Source: Salibacter halophilus (GTDB lineage: Bacteria; Bacteroidota; Bacteroidia; Flavobacteriales_G; Salibacteraceae). Taken from it: a stretch of DNA of 64,000 nt. Made by a program: the position numbers and the translations under genes. The stretch covers positions 1 through 64,000 of the forward strand of contig NZ_WACR01000013.1 of assembly GCF_008806325.1 (NCBI RefSeq). The letters are read 5' to 3'. Shown here in pieces: positions 25,170 to 34,021 of this stretch; the first letter of the stretch is position 1; each line of letters starts with the position of its first letter. The notes under the pieces are model-generated. The model was not told the origin of the DNA, searched no databases, and saw only the letters and a list, made by a program, of their open reading frames with translations.

Positions 25170-27236
25170 ATGGCAGAAGAGAAAAAAGAAGCTGCTGAAA
25201 ACAAAGAAGCAGCAAAAACCGAAGCGGCACAGGAGTCTGCTTCTAAAACTCCTGAAACCAAAGCTGATTCTAAAGCTGAGGAAAAATCAACTGAAAAATT
25301 TGAGCCAAAGGCTGAAACAAAAACCGAAGCGAAAAAAGCTGAGAAGGTTGACGTGGATGCTGAAACGGAAAAATCAGAACCTGAAGACAAAGGCGGCAAC
25401 GCTAAAGCTTCTGGATCTGACAGTGAACCGGTTGATTACGACAAGGTTGAGCCATTAGACGATTTCGACTGGAGTAAACTCGGAAAGCAAAAAGAGATTT
25501 ACTCTGAAGATGAAGTTTCTGAGATGGATGAAGAGTACAGCAAAACGCTTACTTCTATCGCAGAACACGAAGTTGTTGAAGGAACAATCGTTTCTCTCGG
25601 TAAAAAAGAAGCTGTAATCAACATCGGTTACAAATCTGAAGGAATTGTTCAAACATCTGAATTCCGTTACGATCCTGATCTTAAGGTTGGTGACAAAGTA
25701 GATGTTTACGTTGAAAGTCTTGAAGATAAAGAAGGACAGCTCGTTCTTTCTCACAAAAAAGCGCGTACACTTAGCGCATGGGAGAAAGTTAACAAAGCGA
25801 AAGAAAACGATGAAATCATCAAAGGATACGTTAAATGTCGTACTAAAGGTGGTCTTATCGCTGATGTATTTGGACTTGAAGCTTTCCTTCCGGGTTCTCA
25901 AATTGACGTGAAGCCAATTCGCGACTACGATCAGTTTGTGAACAAGACAATGGATTTCAAGGTTGTGAAAATCAACCACGAATTCAAAAACGTTGTTGTA
26001 TCACACAAAGCATTGATTGAAGCTGAGCTAGAACAGCAAAAAGCTGAGATCATGACGAAACTAGAAAAAGGTCAGGTACTTGAAGGTACTGTTAAAAATA
26101 TCACTTCTTACGGTGTATTTATCGACCTTGGTGGAGTTGATGGTCTTATCCACATTACAGATCTTTCATGGGGTCGTATCAACCACCCTGAGGAAGTTGT
26201 GGAACTCGATCAAAAACTCAATGTTGTTATCCTCGACTTTGATGATTCGAAGAAACGCATTGCACTTGGTCTAAAACAACTTCAGTCTCACCCATGGGAT
26301 AACCTTGATGAAAACCTCAAAGTAGGCGACAAAGTAAAAGGTAAAGTAGTAGTACTTGCTGATTACGGTGCTTTCGTTGAAATTCAGCCAGGTGTTGAAG
26401 GTCTTATCCACGTTTCTGAAATGAGCTGGTCACAACACTTGCGCACAGCGCAGGACTTCTTTAAAGTTGGTGACGAAGTAGAGGCTGTTATCATGACGCT
26501 CGATCGCGAAGAGCGTAAGATGTCGCTTTCAACTCGCAGACTCACTCCAGATCCATGGGAGAATATCGAAGAAAAATATCCTGTTGAATCTAAGCATAAA
26601 GGTAAAGTTACCAACCTTTCAAACTTCGGTGTGTTCGTTGAACTCGAAGAAGGAATTGACGGATTGGTACACATTTCTGACCTTTCTTGGAGCAAGAAAA
26701 TCAATCACCCAACGGAATTCTGTAAAGTTGGTGACGAGCTAGAAGTAGTTGTTCTCGAAATCGATAAGGACAACCGCAGACTATCACTCGGTCACAAACA
26801 ACTCGAAGAAAACCCATGGGATGTATTCGAAACTGTGTTCACTGAAGGATCAGTTCACCAGGGTACTGTAATTTCTAAGAATGATAAAGGATTCATCGTT
26901 TCACTTCCTTACGGAGTTGAAGGATTCTGCCCAACACGTCACGCTAACAAAGAAGACGGTGGCAAAATCAATATCGATGATACTTTAGATTTCGAAATCC
27001 TCGAATTCAACAAAGAAGCGAAGAAAATTATCATCTCGCATGGTAAACTTCACGATGATGTTGATGAGAGTAAAAGCAGTGGCGGTGGAGCCAAGAAGAA
27101 ACCTTCTGGCGCCAGAAAAGCTACACGTCAACAAATCAAGTCGCACAATGACAAAGGAGAAAGAACCACTCTTGGTGATCTCGATGCATTGAGTGATTTG
27201 AAACAAAAAATGGAAAATGGCGATGACGAGAAATAG
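25170..27236 (+). CDS. rpsA: 30S ribosomal protein S1
   Basis: 688 residues. The first ~85 residues are a low-complexity Lys/Glu/Ala-rich extension (AEEKKEAAENKEAAKTEAA...). Six S1/OB repeats follow from about residue 130, each with the G-x-V-x-x-hydrophobic-x-x-[YF]-G-[VA]-[FV] pattern: GVFIDLGGVDGLIH, GAFVEIQPGVEGLIH, GVFVELEEGIDGLVH and others. The C-terminal tail is basic. S1 binds mRNA on the 30S subunit, which matters in Bacteroidota where Shine-Dalgarno pairing is weak. Monocistronic with its own promoter and terminator. Confidence 0.95.
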   Translation: MAEEKKEAAENKEAAKTEAAQESASKTPETKADSKAEEKSTEKFEPKAETKTEAKKAEKVDVDAETEKSEPEDKGGNAKASGSDSEPVDYDKVEPLDDFDWSKLGKQKEIYSEDEVSEMDEEYSKTLTSIAEHEVVEGTIVSLGKKEAVINIGYKSEGIVQTSEFRYDPDLKVGDKVDVYVESLEDKEGQLVLSHKKARTLSAWEKVNKAKENDEIIKGYVKCRTKGGLIADVFGLEAFLPGSQIDVKPIRDYDQFVNKTMDFKVVKINHEFKNVVVSHKALIEAELEQQKAEIMTKLEKGQVLEGTVKNITSYGVFIDLGGVDGLIHITDLSWGRINHPEEVVELDQKLNVVILDFDDSKKRIALGLKQLQSHPWDNLDENLKVGDKVKGKVVVLADYGAFVEIQPGVEGLIHVSEMSWSQHLRTAQDFFKVGDEVEAVIMTLDREERKMSLSTRRLTPDPWENIEEKYPVESKHKGKVTNLSNFGVFVELEEGIDGLVHISDLSWSKKINHPTEFCKVGDELEVVVLEIDKDNRRLSLGHKQLEENPWDVFETVFTEGSVHQGTVISKNDKGFIVSLPYGVEGFCPTRHANKEDGGKINIDDTLDFEILEFNKEAKKIIISHGKLHDDVDESKSSGGGAKKKPSGARKATRQQIKSHNDKGERTTLGDLDALSDLKQKMENGDDEK

Positions 27237-27260
27237 ATAGTCGCTCTTCTATAAATTTTG

Positions 27261-27291
27261 AAACCGCTCCAATTTTCGGAGCGGTTTTTTT
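27261..27291 (+). terminator. Intrinsic terminator
   Basis: AACCGCTCC / GGAGCGGTT arms and a T run, 25 bp after rpsA. Confidence 0.85.
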
Positions 27292-27357
27292 ATACCTAAA
27301 AAATTACATGTATAAACAAATAATTACTAAATTTGGTTATATCAAAAACAGAATGAT

Positions 27358-28500
27358 ATGAGTACCAAAAATGACAGGAGAAGTTTTTTGAGTAAACTCA
27401 CGGTCGGAACCACAGCCGTGTTAACGTGGCCGTTTTCAGGAGTAACTCGTTCTGGATTTGTCAACGATCAAAAATCAGTAGATGTGAACCCGATAAGAAA
27501 CATAAAACCGCTAGGATTTAACTGGGAAACGCCAAACCCGTTTCTCTTTTGTGTACACCATGATGACCAATTTCCACAGGGAAATGAAAATATGGGACCC
27601 GATAAGGAACTGCTCAAAGGTAGGGATATCGGAAACGACTTCATCATTAAAGATGGGTTCCGAATGTATCACGGAACAAAAGTACCCGGATTTCCGGGAC
27701 ATCCGCACCGCGGATTTGAAACCATAACGCTCGTTCGTGAGGGATTAATCGACCATGCTGATTCACTGGGTGCTGCTGGTCGTTATGGATTTGGTGACGT
27801 TCAATGGATGACAGCCGGAGAAGGAGTACAACACTCTGAGATGTTTCCGCTCATTAATGAAGATAAGGAAAACCCGCTCGAACTATTTCAAATATGGTTG
27901 AATCTACCGCGAAAAAGCAAAATGGTAAAGCCACATTTTAAAATGATGTGGAAAGAAGATCAGTCGAAATACTCTGCTCGCGATGAAAATGGCAATAAGA
28001 TTAAAGCTGAAGTTATTGCCGGTAAGCTCGGAGATGTTAAAGCTCCGGCACCACCACCTGATTCATGGGCAGCAGATGAAAACAATCACGTTGGAGTTTG
28101 GAACATTGTCCTCAACCCAAACGCTAAATGGACATTACCAAAAGCACCAAAAGGCGTAAACCGCACTGTTTATTTCTATGTAGGTAAAAGCATCACAGTA
28201 GCAGGAAAAGAGATTCCACGCTATCACTCAATCGAGGTTGAGCCAGATGTCGATTTGCCAATTATTAACCACGATCACGTGTCACGTATACTTGTTTTAC
28301 AGGGCCGCCCGATCGATGAGCCGGTTATTCAGTATGGTCCGTTTGTGATGAATTCCAAGGAAGAAATCCAGCAAGCATTTAAAGATTACCAACAAACACA
28401 ATTTGGAGGATGGCCATGGCCGCGCAGAGATCAGGTTCATGATCGCAATGAAGGAAGATTTGCGATCCATGCTGATGGCCGCAAAGAAGTTAAGGGGTAA
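27358..28500 (+). CDS. Pirin-family protein with twin-arginine-like signal
   Basis: 380 residues. The N-terminus NDRRSFLSKLTVGTTAVLTWPF is a twin-arginine-type export signal, unusual for pirins, which are mostly cytosolic. The pirin N-terminal cupin follows with its metal-ligand region GHPHRGFETITLVREG...HADSLG and QWMTAGEGVQHSE. A pirin_C-like cupin ends the protein. Some pirins are quercetin dioxygenases, but the substrate here is unknown. A TAAATTTG -7 box lies at 27328-27335, 22 bp before the ATG. Confidence 0.85.
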   Translation: MSTKNDRRSFLSKLTVGTTAVLTWPFSGVTRSGFVNDQKSVDVNPIRNIKPLGFNWETPNPFLFCVHHDDQFPQGNENMGPDKELLKGRDIGNDFIIKDGFRMYHGTKVPGFPGHPHRGFETITLVREGLIDHADSLGAAGRYGFGDVQWMTAGEGVQHSEMFPLINEDKENPLELFQIWLNLPRKSKMVKPHFKMMWKEDQSKYSARDENGNKIKAEVIAGKLGDVKAPAPPPDSWAADENNHVGVWNIVLNPNAKWTLPKAPKGVNRTVYFYVGKSITVAGKEIPRYHSIEVEPDVDLPIINHDHVSRILVLQGRPIDEPVIQYGPFVMNSKEEIQQAFKDYQQTQFGGWPWPRRDQVHDRNEGRFAIHADGRKEVKG

Positions 28501-28522
28501 ACGAAAATTTATATTAGAAAAT

Positions 28523-28559
28523 GAGGAGTGCTGAAATATTCAGGATTCCTCTTTTTTTT
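28523..28559 (+). terminator. Intrinsic terminator
   Basis: GAGGA...CTGAA-ATA-TTCAG...TCCTC hairpin followed by eight T, between the pirin gene and the converging nuclease-family gene. Confidence 0.7.
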
Positions 28560-29535
28560 ACAAAGATTTCACTTCAAAATCAGCGATCACAGGCAAGTGA
28601 TCACTAACGATTCGCATTCTGCCGGGCTCAAAAGGCTTGTAGATCTTAGCAGAACTATCGATCAATGATTTCTCCATGCTGCTGTTGTAAAGAATGTAAT
28701 CCAATCTCCTTTGAGGTTGATCAGAAGGGTGAGAGTAAACAGAGTCACCTAACGGATCAAAGAGCTGTGTGCGTTTTGTTCCCTGTTTGAGCAGCTCCAG
28801 CTCTTTACTGTCTGGATAGGCGTTGAAATCACCTAGAACAACAAGGTTTTCGCGTTTGTTGATCTTTGTCAACTGTTTCATCTGGTAGTTCAAAAAATCA
28901 ATCTGACCGGCACGAGTAGCGATATCTCGGTTATCTCTTCCGGCTTTTAAATGTAAACCGGTAATCACGACAGATTTCTTCTGAGTGGGCCAAACGCGGC
29001 AACTCCACATGCGTGTATTGATATTGATCTGTGTTTCTTTGCGCTCTTTCCCTTTTTCGTCAACATACTCAACCGGAGTGTATACATTCCCATAACCGTA
29101 CATTACACCCAGCGGAACTTTGCTCATGATCACAACATTCATGTACCAACCCAAACTTTCATAATCGGCAAAGAATTGATAATCGTGTTCCTGATCGAGT
29201 TCACCCATCAATTTTTCGAGATACTGGGCACTCTCAAATTCCTGAAGTACTACAACATCTGCGTCTGATTTTAGAATAGCCTCAATGAAAAGAGCCTTTT
29301 TCTCAGGTGCAACTGACGGATTATTTTCTTTGTAGGCATCAGTGTAAGGAGAATCGTATTCATCGACAAAATGCTCCACATTCCAGGTCATGATGCGCAG
29401 TTCATCACCAACCGGATTTTTGTAATCCATGGGCAAAGCAGCCTGATTCGGTAACATTTCAATTTGTGAGCAACCCAGCAACGAACCGAGTGCAAACAAA
29501 ACCAATAACTTGTATGAAAGAGAGAGCAATTTCAT
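28558..29535 (-). CDS. Lipoprotein of the endonuclease/exonuclease/phosphatase family
   Basis: 325 residues. A signal sequence ends in lipobox LLGCS. The EEP fold motifs are all present: MTWNVEHF (Asn), VVVLQEFES (Glu), ITGLHLKAG (His), VVLGDFNAYPDS (Asp/Asn) and the final VSDHLPVIADF (Asp-His). It should be a metal-dependent phosphodiesterase or nuclease exposed at the cell envelope; the substrate (nucleic acid, phospholipid or other phosphoester) cannot be told. Convergent with the pirin gene and 47 bp downstream of ndk. Confidence 0.85.
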   Translation of the reverse strand: MKLLSLSYKLLVLFALGSLLGCSQIEMLPNQAALPMDYKNPVGDELRIMTWNVEHFVDEYDSPYTDAYKENNPSVAPEKKALFIEAILKSDADVVVLQEFESAQYLEKLMGELDQEHDYQFFADYESLGWYMNVVIMSKVPLGVMYGYGNVYTPVEYVDEKGKERKETQININTRMWSCRVWPTQKKSVVITGLHLKAGRDNRDIATRAGQIDFLNYQMKQLTKINKRENLVVLGDFNAYPDSKELELLKQGTKRTQLFDPLGDSVYSHPSDQPQRRLDYILYNSSMEKSLIDSSAKIYKPFEPGRMRIVSDHLPVIADFEVKSL

Positions 29536-29549
29536 CTGAGAATAGAAAT

Positions 29550-29576
29550 TAAAAAAGGCAGCTTTGAGCTGCCCTG
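29550..29576 (-). terminator. Terminator of ndk
   Basis: GGCAGC-TTTGA-GCTGCC hairpin with an A run at its left side, which is the T tract on the minus strand. Confidence 0.75.
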
Positions 29577-29582
29577 CTATTT

Positions 29583-30002
29583 TTAGAATTTTTCGAAACG
29601 TGAAAAGAAGAAGCTTCCTTCAATCTGTGCATTTTCATCACTGTCAGAACCGTGAACCGCGTTCTCAGCTTTTGACGTAGCGTATTTTTTGCGGATAGTT
29701 CCTTCAGCAGCTTCGCTTGGATCAGTTGCACCGATCAACTCACGGAAGTCAGCTACAGCGTTGTCTTTTTCCAAAATTGCAGCAACGATAGGACCTGAAC
29801 ACATGTAGTCAACTAACTCACCGTAAAATGGACGCTCTTTGTGTACTGCGTAAAATTCACCAGCCTGGTCTTTGTTCAATTGCGTTTTTTTGAGCGCAAC
29901 AATTCTAAAACCAGCCTCATTAATCATCTGTAAAATGTTTCCAATATGCCCTGCTTCTACTGCTTCGGGCTTGATCATTGTAAATGTGGTTGTACCAGCC
30001 AT
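29583..30002 (-). CDS. ndk: Nucleoside diphosphate kinase
   Basis: 139 residues, normal length. It has the start [18 protein letters not shown] and the active-site segment [16 protein letters not shown] with the phospho-accepting His at residue 117. It transfers gamma phosphate between NTPs and NDPs. An exact TACTTTTG box lies on the minus strand at 30033-30040, 30 bp before the start. Confidence 0.97.
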   Translation of the reverse strand: MAGTTTFTMIKPEAVEAGHIGNILQMINEAGFRIVALKKTQLNKDQAGEFYAVHKERPFYGELVDYMCSGPIVAAILEKDNAVADFRELIGATDPSEAAEGTIRKKYATSKAENAVHGSDSDENAQIEGSFFFSRFEKF

Positions 30003-30096
30003 TGTTAATAATTTTCTTGTTCAATTTCGCTGCAAAAGTAGCATTATTGTTACTATTAACCTTTCCTTTGTTTTATCTAATTTTAAAATAAAAATT

Positions 30097-31119
30097 TTGA
30101 CAGAAGGCGATTATTTACATTTACACGATATACTCAACAAACCGCAAAAAATTGCGATCACCATGCACAAGAGTCCTGACGGTGATGCCGTTGGATCTGC
30201 TCTCGGTTTGTTTCACTACCTCAAGCTTATCGGTCAGCAGGAAGTTACAATCGTAGCACCTGATCCGTATCCTAATTTTTTGAACTGGCTGCCCGGAAGT
30301 GATGAAATCATGGTTTACACTGAGCAGGAAGAAGAAGCAAAATCTGCGCTCAAAAAGGCAGAATACATCTTCAGCCTCGATTACAACAATCTCAAACGTA
30401 CCGGTGATCTGACCGAAATACTAGAAGACAGCGATGCTTGTTTTATCATGGTTGATCATCACCAGGAGCCTGATGAGTTTGCGGAGTTTGTATTGAGTAA
30501 AACGAGTGCTTCTTCAACGGCTGAGTTGATTTACGAACTCATCAAGAATCTCGAATTTGATCAAAAATTGACGCTCAACTCTGCCCAGGCACTTTACACC
30601 GGGATTTTGACTGATACAGGCGGATTTAGATTTAATTCTACTTCAGCTAAAACGCACCGAATTGCAGCTGAGTTTATCGATATTGGACTCAAACCACACG
30701 TTGTTTATGACCGCGTTTTTGATCAAAACAAGTTGTCAAAACTCAAGTTGATGGGGTACGTTCTCAACGATAAGCTCAAACTAGTGGAGGAAAATGCAGC
30801 TTACTTCGCTTTATCGCAGGATGAGTTAAACGCTTACGATTATCAAAAAGGCGATACTGAGGGTCTTGTGAATTACGGACTCAGCATAAAAGGTGTTGTT
30901 TTTTCAACATTTATGCGTGAGAGTAGTGAAGGATTTATCAAACTTTCATTTAGGTCAAAGGGGGATTTTGACGTCAATAAATTTGCTCGCGAACATTTTG
31001 AAGGTGGTGGTCACATCAATGCTGCGGGAGGAAAGAGTGATCTTTCTCTTCAGGAAACTATCGATAAACTGGAAGCGTTAATCAAAGAAGTTAAACTGGA
31101 ACTTTCTCAAAATGCGTAG
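30097..31119 (+). CDS. DHH-family phosphoesterase (NrnA-like oligoribonuclease/PAP phosphatase)
   Basis: The frame is open from upstream, but the first good start is the TTG at 30097 (LTEGDYLHLHDILNKPQKI). This gives 340 residues, the usual NrnA length; the next ATG (30163) would delete a strand. The DHH domain has HKSPDGDAVGSALG, the second Asp in FSLDYNN and the signature VDHHQEP. The DHHA1 domain ends with GGGHINAAGG. NrnA-type enzymes degrade nanoRNAs or dephosphorylate pAp. The gldI-like gene starts 8 bp before its end, a coupling typical of flavobacteria. Confidence 0.85.
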   Translation: MTEGDYLHLHDILNKPQKIAITMHKSPDGDAVGSALGLFHYLKLIGQQEVTIVAPDPYPNFLNWLPGSDEIMVYTEQEEEAKSALKKAEYIFSLDYNNLKRTGDLTEILEDSDACFIMVDHHQEPDEFAEFVLSKTSASSTAELIYELIKNLEFDQKLTLNSAQALYTGILTDTGGFRFNSTSAKTHRIAAEFIDIGLKPHVVYDRVFDQNKLSKLKLMGYVLNDKLKLVEENAAYFALSQDELNAYDYQKGDTEGLVNYGLSIKGVVFSTFMRESSEGFIKLSFRSKGDFDVNKFAREHFEGGGHINAAGGKSDLSLQETIDKLEALIKEVKLELSQNA

Positions 31120-31648
31120 CCTCATCTTTTTGTTTCTGTTATCTGCGATTTTCAGTTGCAACTCCAACTCAAAGTCATCTGAAAATAAGTTGGTAAATGC
31201 CGATAAAAAGGATTTTACAAAAGAGGAGTTGTTGGAAATCAACCGCGAACGTGAGATGGTTGAGTTCAAGCTGATTGAAAAATACATCGAGCGAAGAGGA
31301 TGGGAGATGGAAAGATCAGGATCAGGACTTTTTTATTCCGTTTATGATTCGGCATCAACTCCCGGACCCAAAGCAACAGAAAAGAGAGTGGCAACGATTG
31401 AATACGTTGTGTCATTACTCAACGGAGATACCGTTTATACCAGCGAAGAGGACGGTTTAAAAGAATTTGTCATCGGGATGGATCACGTTGAAAACGGCTT
31501 GCATGAGGGGATTACCTACATGCGGGTTGGTGATAGGGCACGTTTTATTATTCCGCCCCGTTTAGCTCACGGTTTGGCTGGTGACAGAAAGAAAATTCCA
31601 ATGCACTCATCAATTGTTTACGATGTTAAACTGGTGTCGCTTAAGTAG
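31112..31648 (+). CDS. gldI: GldI-like FKBP peptidyl-prolyl isomerase lipoprotein
   Basis: 178 residues. A signal peptide with lipobox AIFSCNS is followed by a charged helix (residues ~30-65) and one FKBP domain (about 70-178) with LLNGDTVYTSEEDG, GLHEGITYMRVGDRARFIIPPRLAHGL and SSIVYDVKLVSL. Size and layout match GldI, the gliding-associated isomerase lipoprotein of Flavobacteriia. That does not prove gliding here, since GldI homologues also occur with T9SS in non-gliders. First of three overlapping FKBP genes. Confidence 0.75.
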   Translation: MRSLIFLFLLSAIFSCNSNSKSSENKLVNADKKDFTKEELLEINREREMVEFKLIEKYIERRGWEMERSGSGLFYSVYDSASTPGPKATEKRVATIEYVVSLLNGDTVYTSEEDGLKEFVIGMDHVENGLHEGITYMRVGDRARFIIPPRLAHGLAGDRKKIPMHSSIVYDVKLVSLK

Positions 31649-32504
31649 TTTGATCGTTCTTGTGTTGCTCACATTTGGCTGCCAAAAGCACGAAATGGAC
31701 GGGAGCTCAATAACTGCGAGCGGGCTCGAATACAAGATTCACTCTTTCTCTGATACTCGTGATTCAGCCCGGGATAATCAATGGATCGGCATTCGCTACA
31801 AAGCTGAAACAATCAACGGAGATGTCATTCAGAACCCGGATTCTATCACTGTCATTCCATATCAAACTTATGTGGATACCGGAATTATGGAAGCGCTATC
31901 ATTGTTGTATTTAGGTGATAGCGCAAGCTTTGTCATGCCTGGGCGCAGGTTGAGACCACTTGGCATTTCAAGCAGTGCACCAAAAGTGAAATTGACATTG
32001 AGCTTCAAAGAAATATTTTCACCTGAAGAATACCAGTTTTCAAAGCAATATCCCGGATTATTACAGTTAATTCCTGATTCTAATCAGCAGCACATTATTT
32101 CGATGGTCAGATCCAAATCTATAGCTGACTATCGTGTGACAAGCGGAATTCACGCTTTTTGGTTGAAAGAAAATCATCAAGGCAAAAGAGCAATTGCAGG
32201 TAAACGAGTGGTGATTGATTATGAAGGATTCACGACAGAAGAAAAACTCTTTGACAGCACTGTAAAGCGATCAGAGCCGTTTGATTTTGAGTTAGGCTTA
32301 CAGGGACAGGTTCTCCGCGGAATTGAAATTCTACTCCAACAGATGCGAGAAGGTGAAGAAGTGTTGGCGGTGATTCCGCCCGAATTAGCATTTCAAAACG
32401 GCTCAAGTGATGGAACGATTCCGCCAAACACCGTTGTAATGTACAATGTGAAATTGCGAAAAGTATTTGACAATGAAACAGCAGACGCTACTACTTCTCT
32501 TTAG
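31623..32504 (+). CDS. Lipoprotein with two FKBP domains, first degenerate
   Basis: The start at ATG 31623 (MLNWCRLSSLIVLVLLTFGCQ) gives a proper lipoprotein signal and 293 residues; it overlaps the gldI-like gene by 26 bp. The first FKBP-like domain (about 30-125) lacks most of the aromatic pocket. The second (about 150-285) keeps VIDYEGF, LFDSTVKRSEPFDFELG, QVLRGIEILLQQMREGEE and IPPNTVVMYNVKL. It is probably an envelope chaperone or isomerase working with its neighbours. One GGTCAGANCC copy lies inside (32105-32114). Confidence 0.8.
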   Translation: MLNWCRLSSLIVLVLLTFGCQKHEMDGSSITASGLEYKIHSFSDTRDSARDNQWIGIRYKAETINGDVIQNPDSITVIPYQTYVDTGIMEALSLLYLGDSASFVMPGRRLRPLGISSSAPKVKLTLSFKEIFSPEEYQFSKQYPGLLQLIPDSNQQHIISMVRSKSIADYRVTSGIHAFWLKENHQGKRAIAGKRVVIDYEGFTTEEKLFDSTVKRSEPFDFELGLQGQVLRGIEILLQQMREGEEVLAVIPPELAFQNGSSDGTIPPNTVVMYNVKLRKVFDNETADATTSL

Positions 32505-33327
32505 TTTCTTCTTCATGATTGGTTGTAACAACAGCCAGACTAACAAAAACGGTTCAGGAAATGAAAACGAAGGTGAGCCAGTTAAAGGCTCTGACCGTGA
32601 AACAGAATACACTGTTCTTGATAGTTCGGGATTGATGTATAAAACGCTTGAAAAAGGGAAAGGCGAAAAAATTGATTCTGGAGATGTTGTAATCTTTCAT
32701 TACAAAGGAAGGCCACAAAATGATGATCGTTTTTTCAGCAATACTTTTCAGTCTGGAAGCCCTTCACAAATGGAGGTTGGGCAGGTTCAAATGGTTGACG
32801 GGATGAACCGGTTTTTCCCTCATTCCAGAGAAGGAGGAAGGTATATTTTGAAAGTGCCATCTCACCTCGGGTTTGGAAATAAGATTGTGATGCGTGTCCC
32901 GTCAAACTCAGATTTACACTACGAAATTCAGGTGCTGGGAAAAAAGAAATCGGTTGCTCCACTCGATACTGCCGGAGCTGAAGAATTGATTACTAATTCA
33001 GGACTGAAAATTTATAAGGTTAGCTCAGGAGGCGGTGCCAGGCCAGCTCCCGGAGATCTCGTCAAGATTCACTACAACGGTTATTTCAAAAATGGGCTCA
33101 AATTCGATTCGTCTTATGACAGGGATAAGCCTCTGGTTTTTAACCTCGGTAAGGGACAGGTTGTTCGCGGATTGGATGAAGCGGTGTCAATGATGAGACA
33201 AGGCGATCAATGGAGAGTTGTCATTCCTTCTTATCTCGGCTATGGAGAGCAGGGGAAAGGTGTTGTAGGTCCAGATAAAGACCTGATTTTTGATGTGAAA
33301 CTGATCGATTTTAAGAAGCCTGAATAA
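32473..33327 (+). CDS. Lipoprotein with two FKBP domains
   Basis: The start at ATG 32473 (MKQQTLLLLFSFFFMIGCNN) is preferred to the TTG two codons upstream; the signal ends in lipobox MIGC. The first FKBP domain (about 50-160) is divergent (VVIFHYKGRPQNDDRFFSNT). The second (about 175-284) is canonical, with VKIHYNGYFKNGLKFDSSYDR, VVRGLDEAVSMMRQGDQWR and IPSYLGYGEQG. It overlaps the preceding gene by 32 bp, so the three FKBP genes form one coupled block behind the DHH gene. It ends 17 bp into the rsmI-like gene, convergent. Confidence 0.85.
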   Translation: MKQQTLLLLFSFFFMIGCNNSQTNKNGSGNENEGEPVKGSDRETEYTVLDSSGLMYKTLEKGKGEKIDSGDVVIFHYKGRPQNDDRFFSNTFQSGSPSQMEVGQVQMVDGMNRFFPHSREGGRYILKVPSHLGFGNKIVMRVPSNSDLHYEIQVLGKKKSVAPLDTAGAEELITNSGLKIYKVSSGGGARPAPGDLVKIHYNGYFKNGLKFDSSYDRDKPLVFNLGKGQVVRGLDEAVSMMRQGDQWRVVIPSYLGYGEQGKGVVGPDKDLIFDVKLIDFKKPE

Positions 33328-34021
33328 GAAAAACAGCGGGCTGTTTGTTGAAGTCTGGCGTTTTGTTTTTCCATTCTGACACCGTTTTGGTCATAATCTT
33401 TTCCTGATCAGTTGTGATGTTAGCTGCCACGCAAACATGAGTTTTTGGACCGCACGTTTCCACGATGCTTTTTATCATTTGATTATTCCTGTACGGAGTC
33501 TCGATGAAAATTTGTGTTTGATGATGCCTGCTGCTCAACCGCTCAAGCTCAAGTAGCTTTTGTTTTCTGTCTTTTTCATCTCGCGGTAGATAACCGTGAA
33601 AAGTAAAAGACTGCCCGTTGAGTCCGCTCGCCATCAATGCCAATAGAATAGAAGAGGGACCGACAAAAGGAACCACCTTTATCTTATTTTCGTGAGCCAT
33701 TTTCACGAGCAAACTTCCGGGATCAGCAACTGCAGGAGCTCCGGCTTCAGAGAGCATTCCCACATCTTTACCCATTAAAAGTTCCTGTAAAATCTCAAGA
33801 ACATCATCTTCGCTCGATTTTTTGTTGAGAATGAAAAACGAAGTGCTGTCAATATCGCGATCTCTATTCACTTTTTTGAGAAATCTGCGAGCTGTTTTCA
33901 CTTTTTCAACCGCAAAACAGTTGAGTTCATCAATTTTGGTCAGAACCTCACCTGGCAGGGAAGTCTCCAGTTTTCCAGGGCCAAGAGTAGTTGGTATGAG
34001 ATAGAGTGTTCCTTTATTCAT
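33311..34021 (-). CDS. RsmI-like SAM-dependent methyltransferase (tetrapyrrole methylase fold)
   Basis: 236 residues. TP_methylase fold features are visible: TLYLIPTTLGPG at the start, GKDVGMLSEAGAPAVADPGSLLV with the GxPxxxDPG signature, and VVPFVGPSSILLALMASGLNGQSFTFHGYLP. RsmI 2'-O-methylates C1402 of 16S rRNA. The shorter Bacteroidota form annotated as an SAM-dependent methyltransferase is related, so the same substrate is likely but unproven. The start overlaps the end of the phosphatase gene by 8 bp. Confidence 0.85.
   Translation of the reverse strand: MNKGTLYLIPTTLGPGKLETSLPGEVLTKIDELNCFAVEKVKTARRFLKKVNRDRDIDSTSFFILNKKSSEDDVLEILQELLMGKDVGMLSEAGAPAVADPGSLLVKMAHENKIKVVPFVGPSSILLALMASGLNGQSFTFHGYLPRDEKDRKQKLLELERLSSRHHQTQIFIETPYRNNQMIKSIVETCGPKTHVCVAANITTDQEKIMTKTVSEWKNKTPDFNKQPAVFLIQAS

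Noticed and set aside
25069-25458. 129-aa Lys/Arg/Leu-rich ORF at the start of rpsA
   Set aside because: It is a shadow of the low-complexity Lys/Glu/Ala extension of S1 in another frame.
29872-30096. N-terminal extension of the DHH phosphoesterase frame into ndk
   Set aside because: It would overlap ndk antisense and adds residues unlike the family; TTG 30097 fits the known length and start of the domain.
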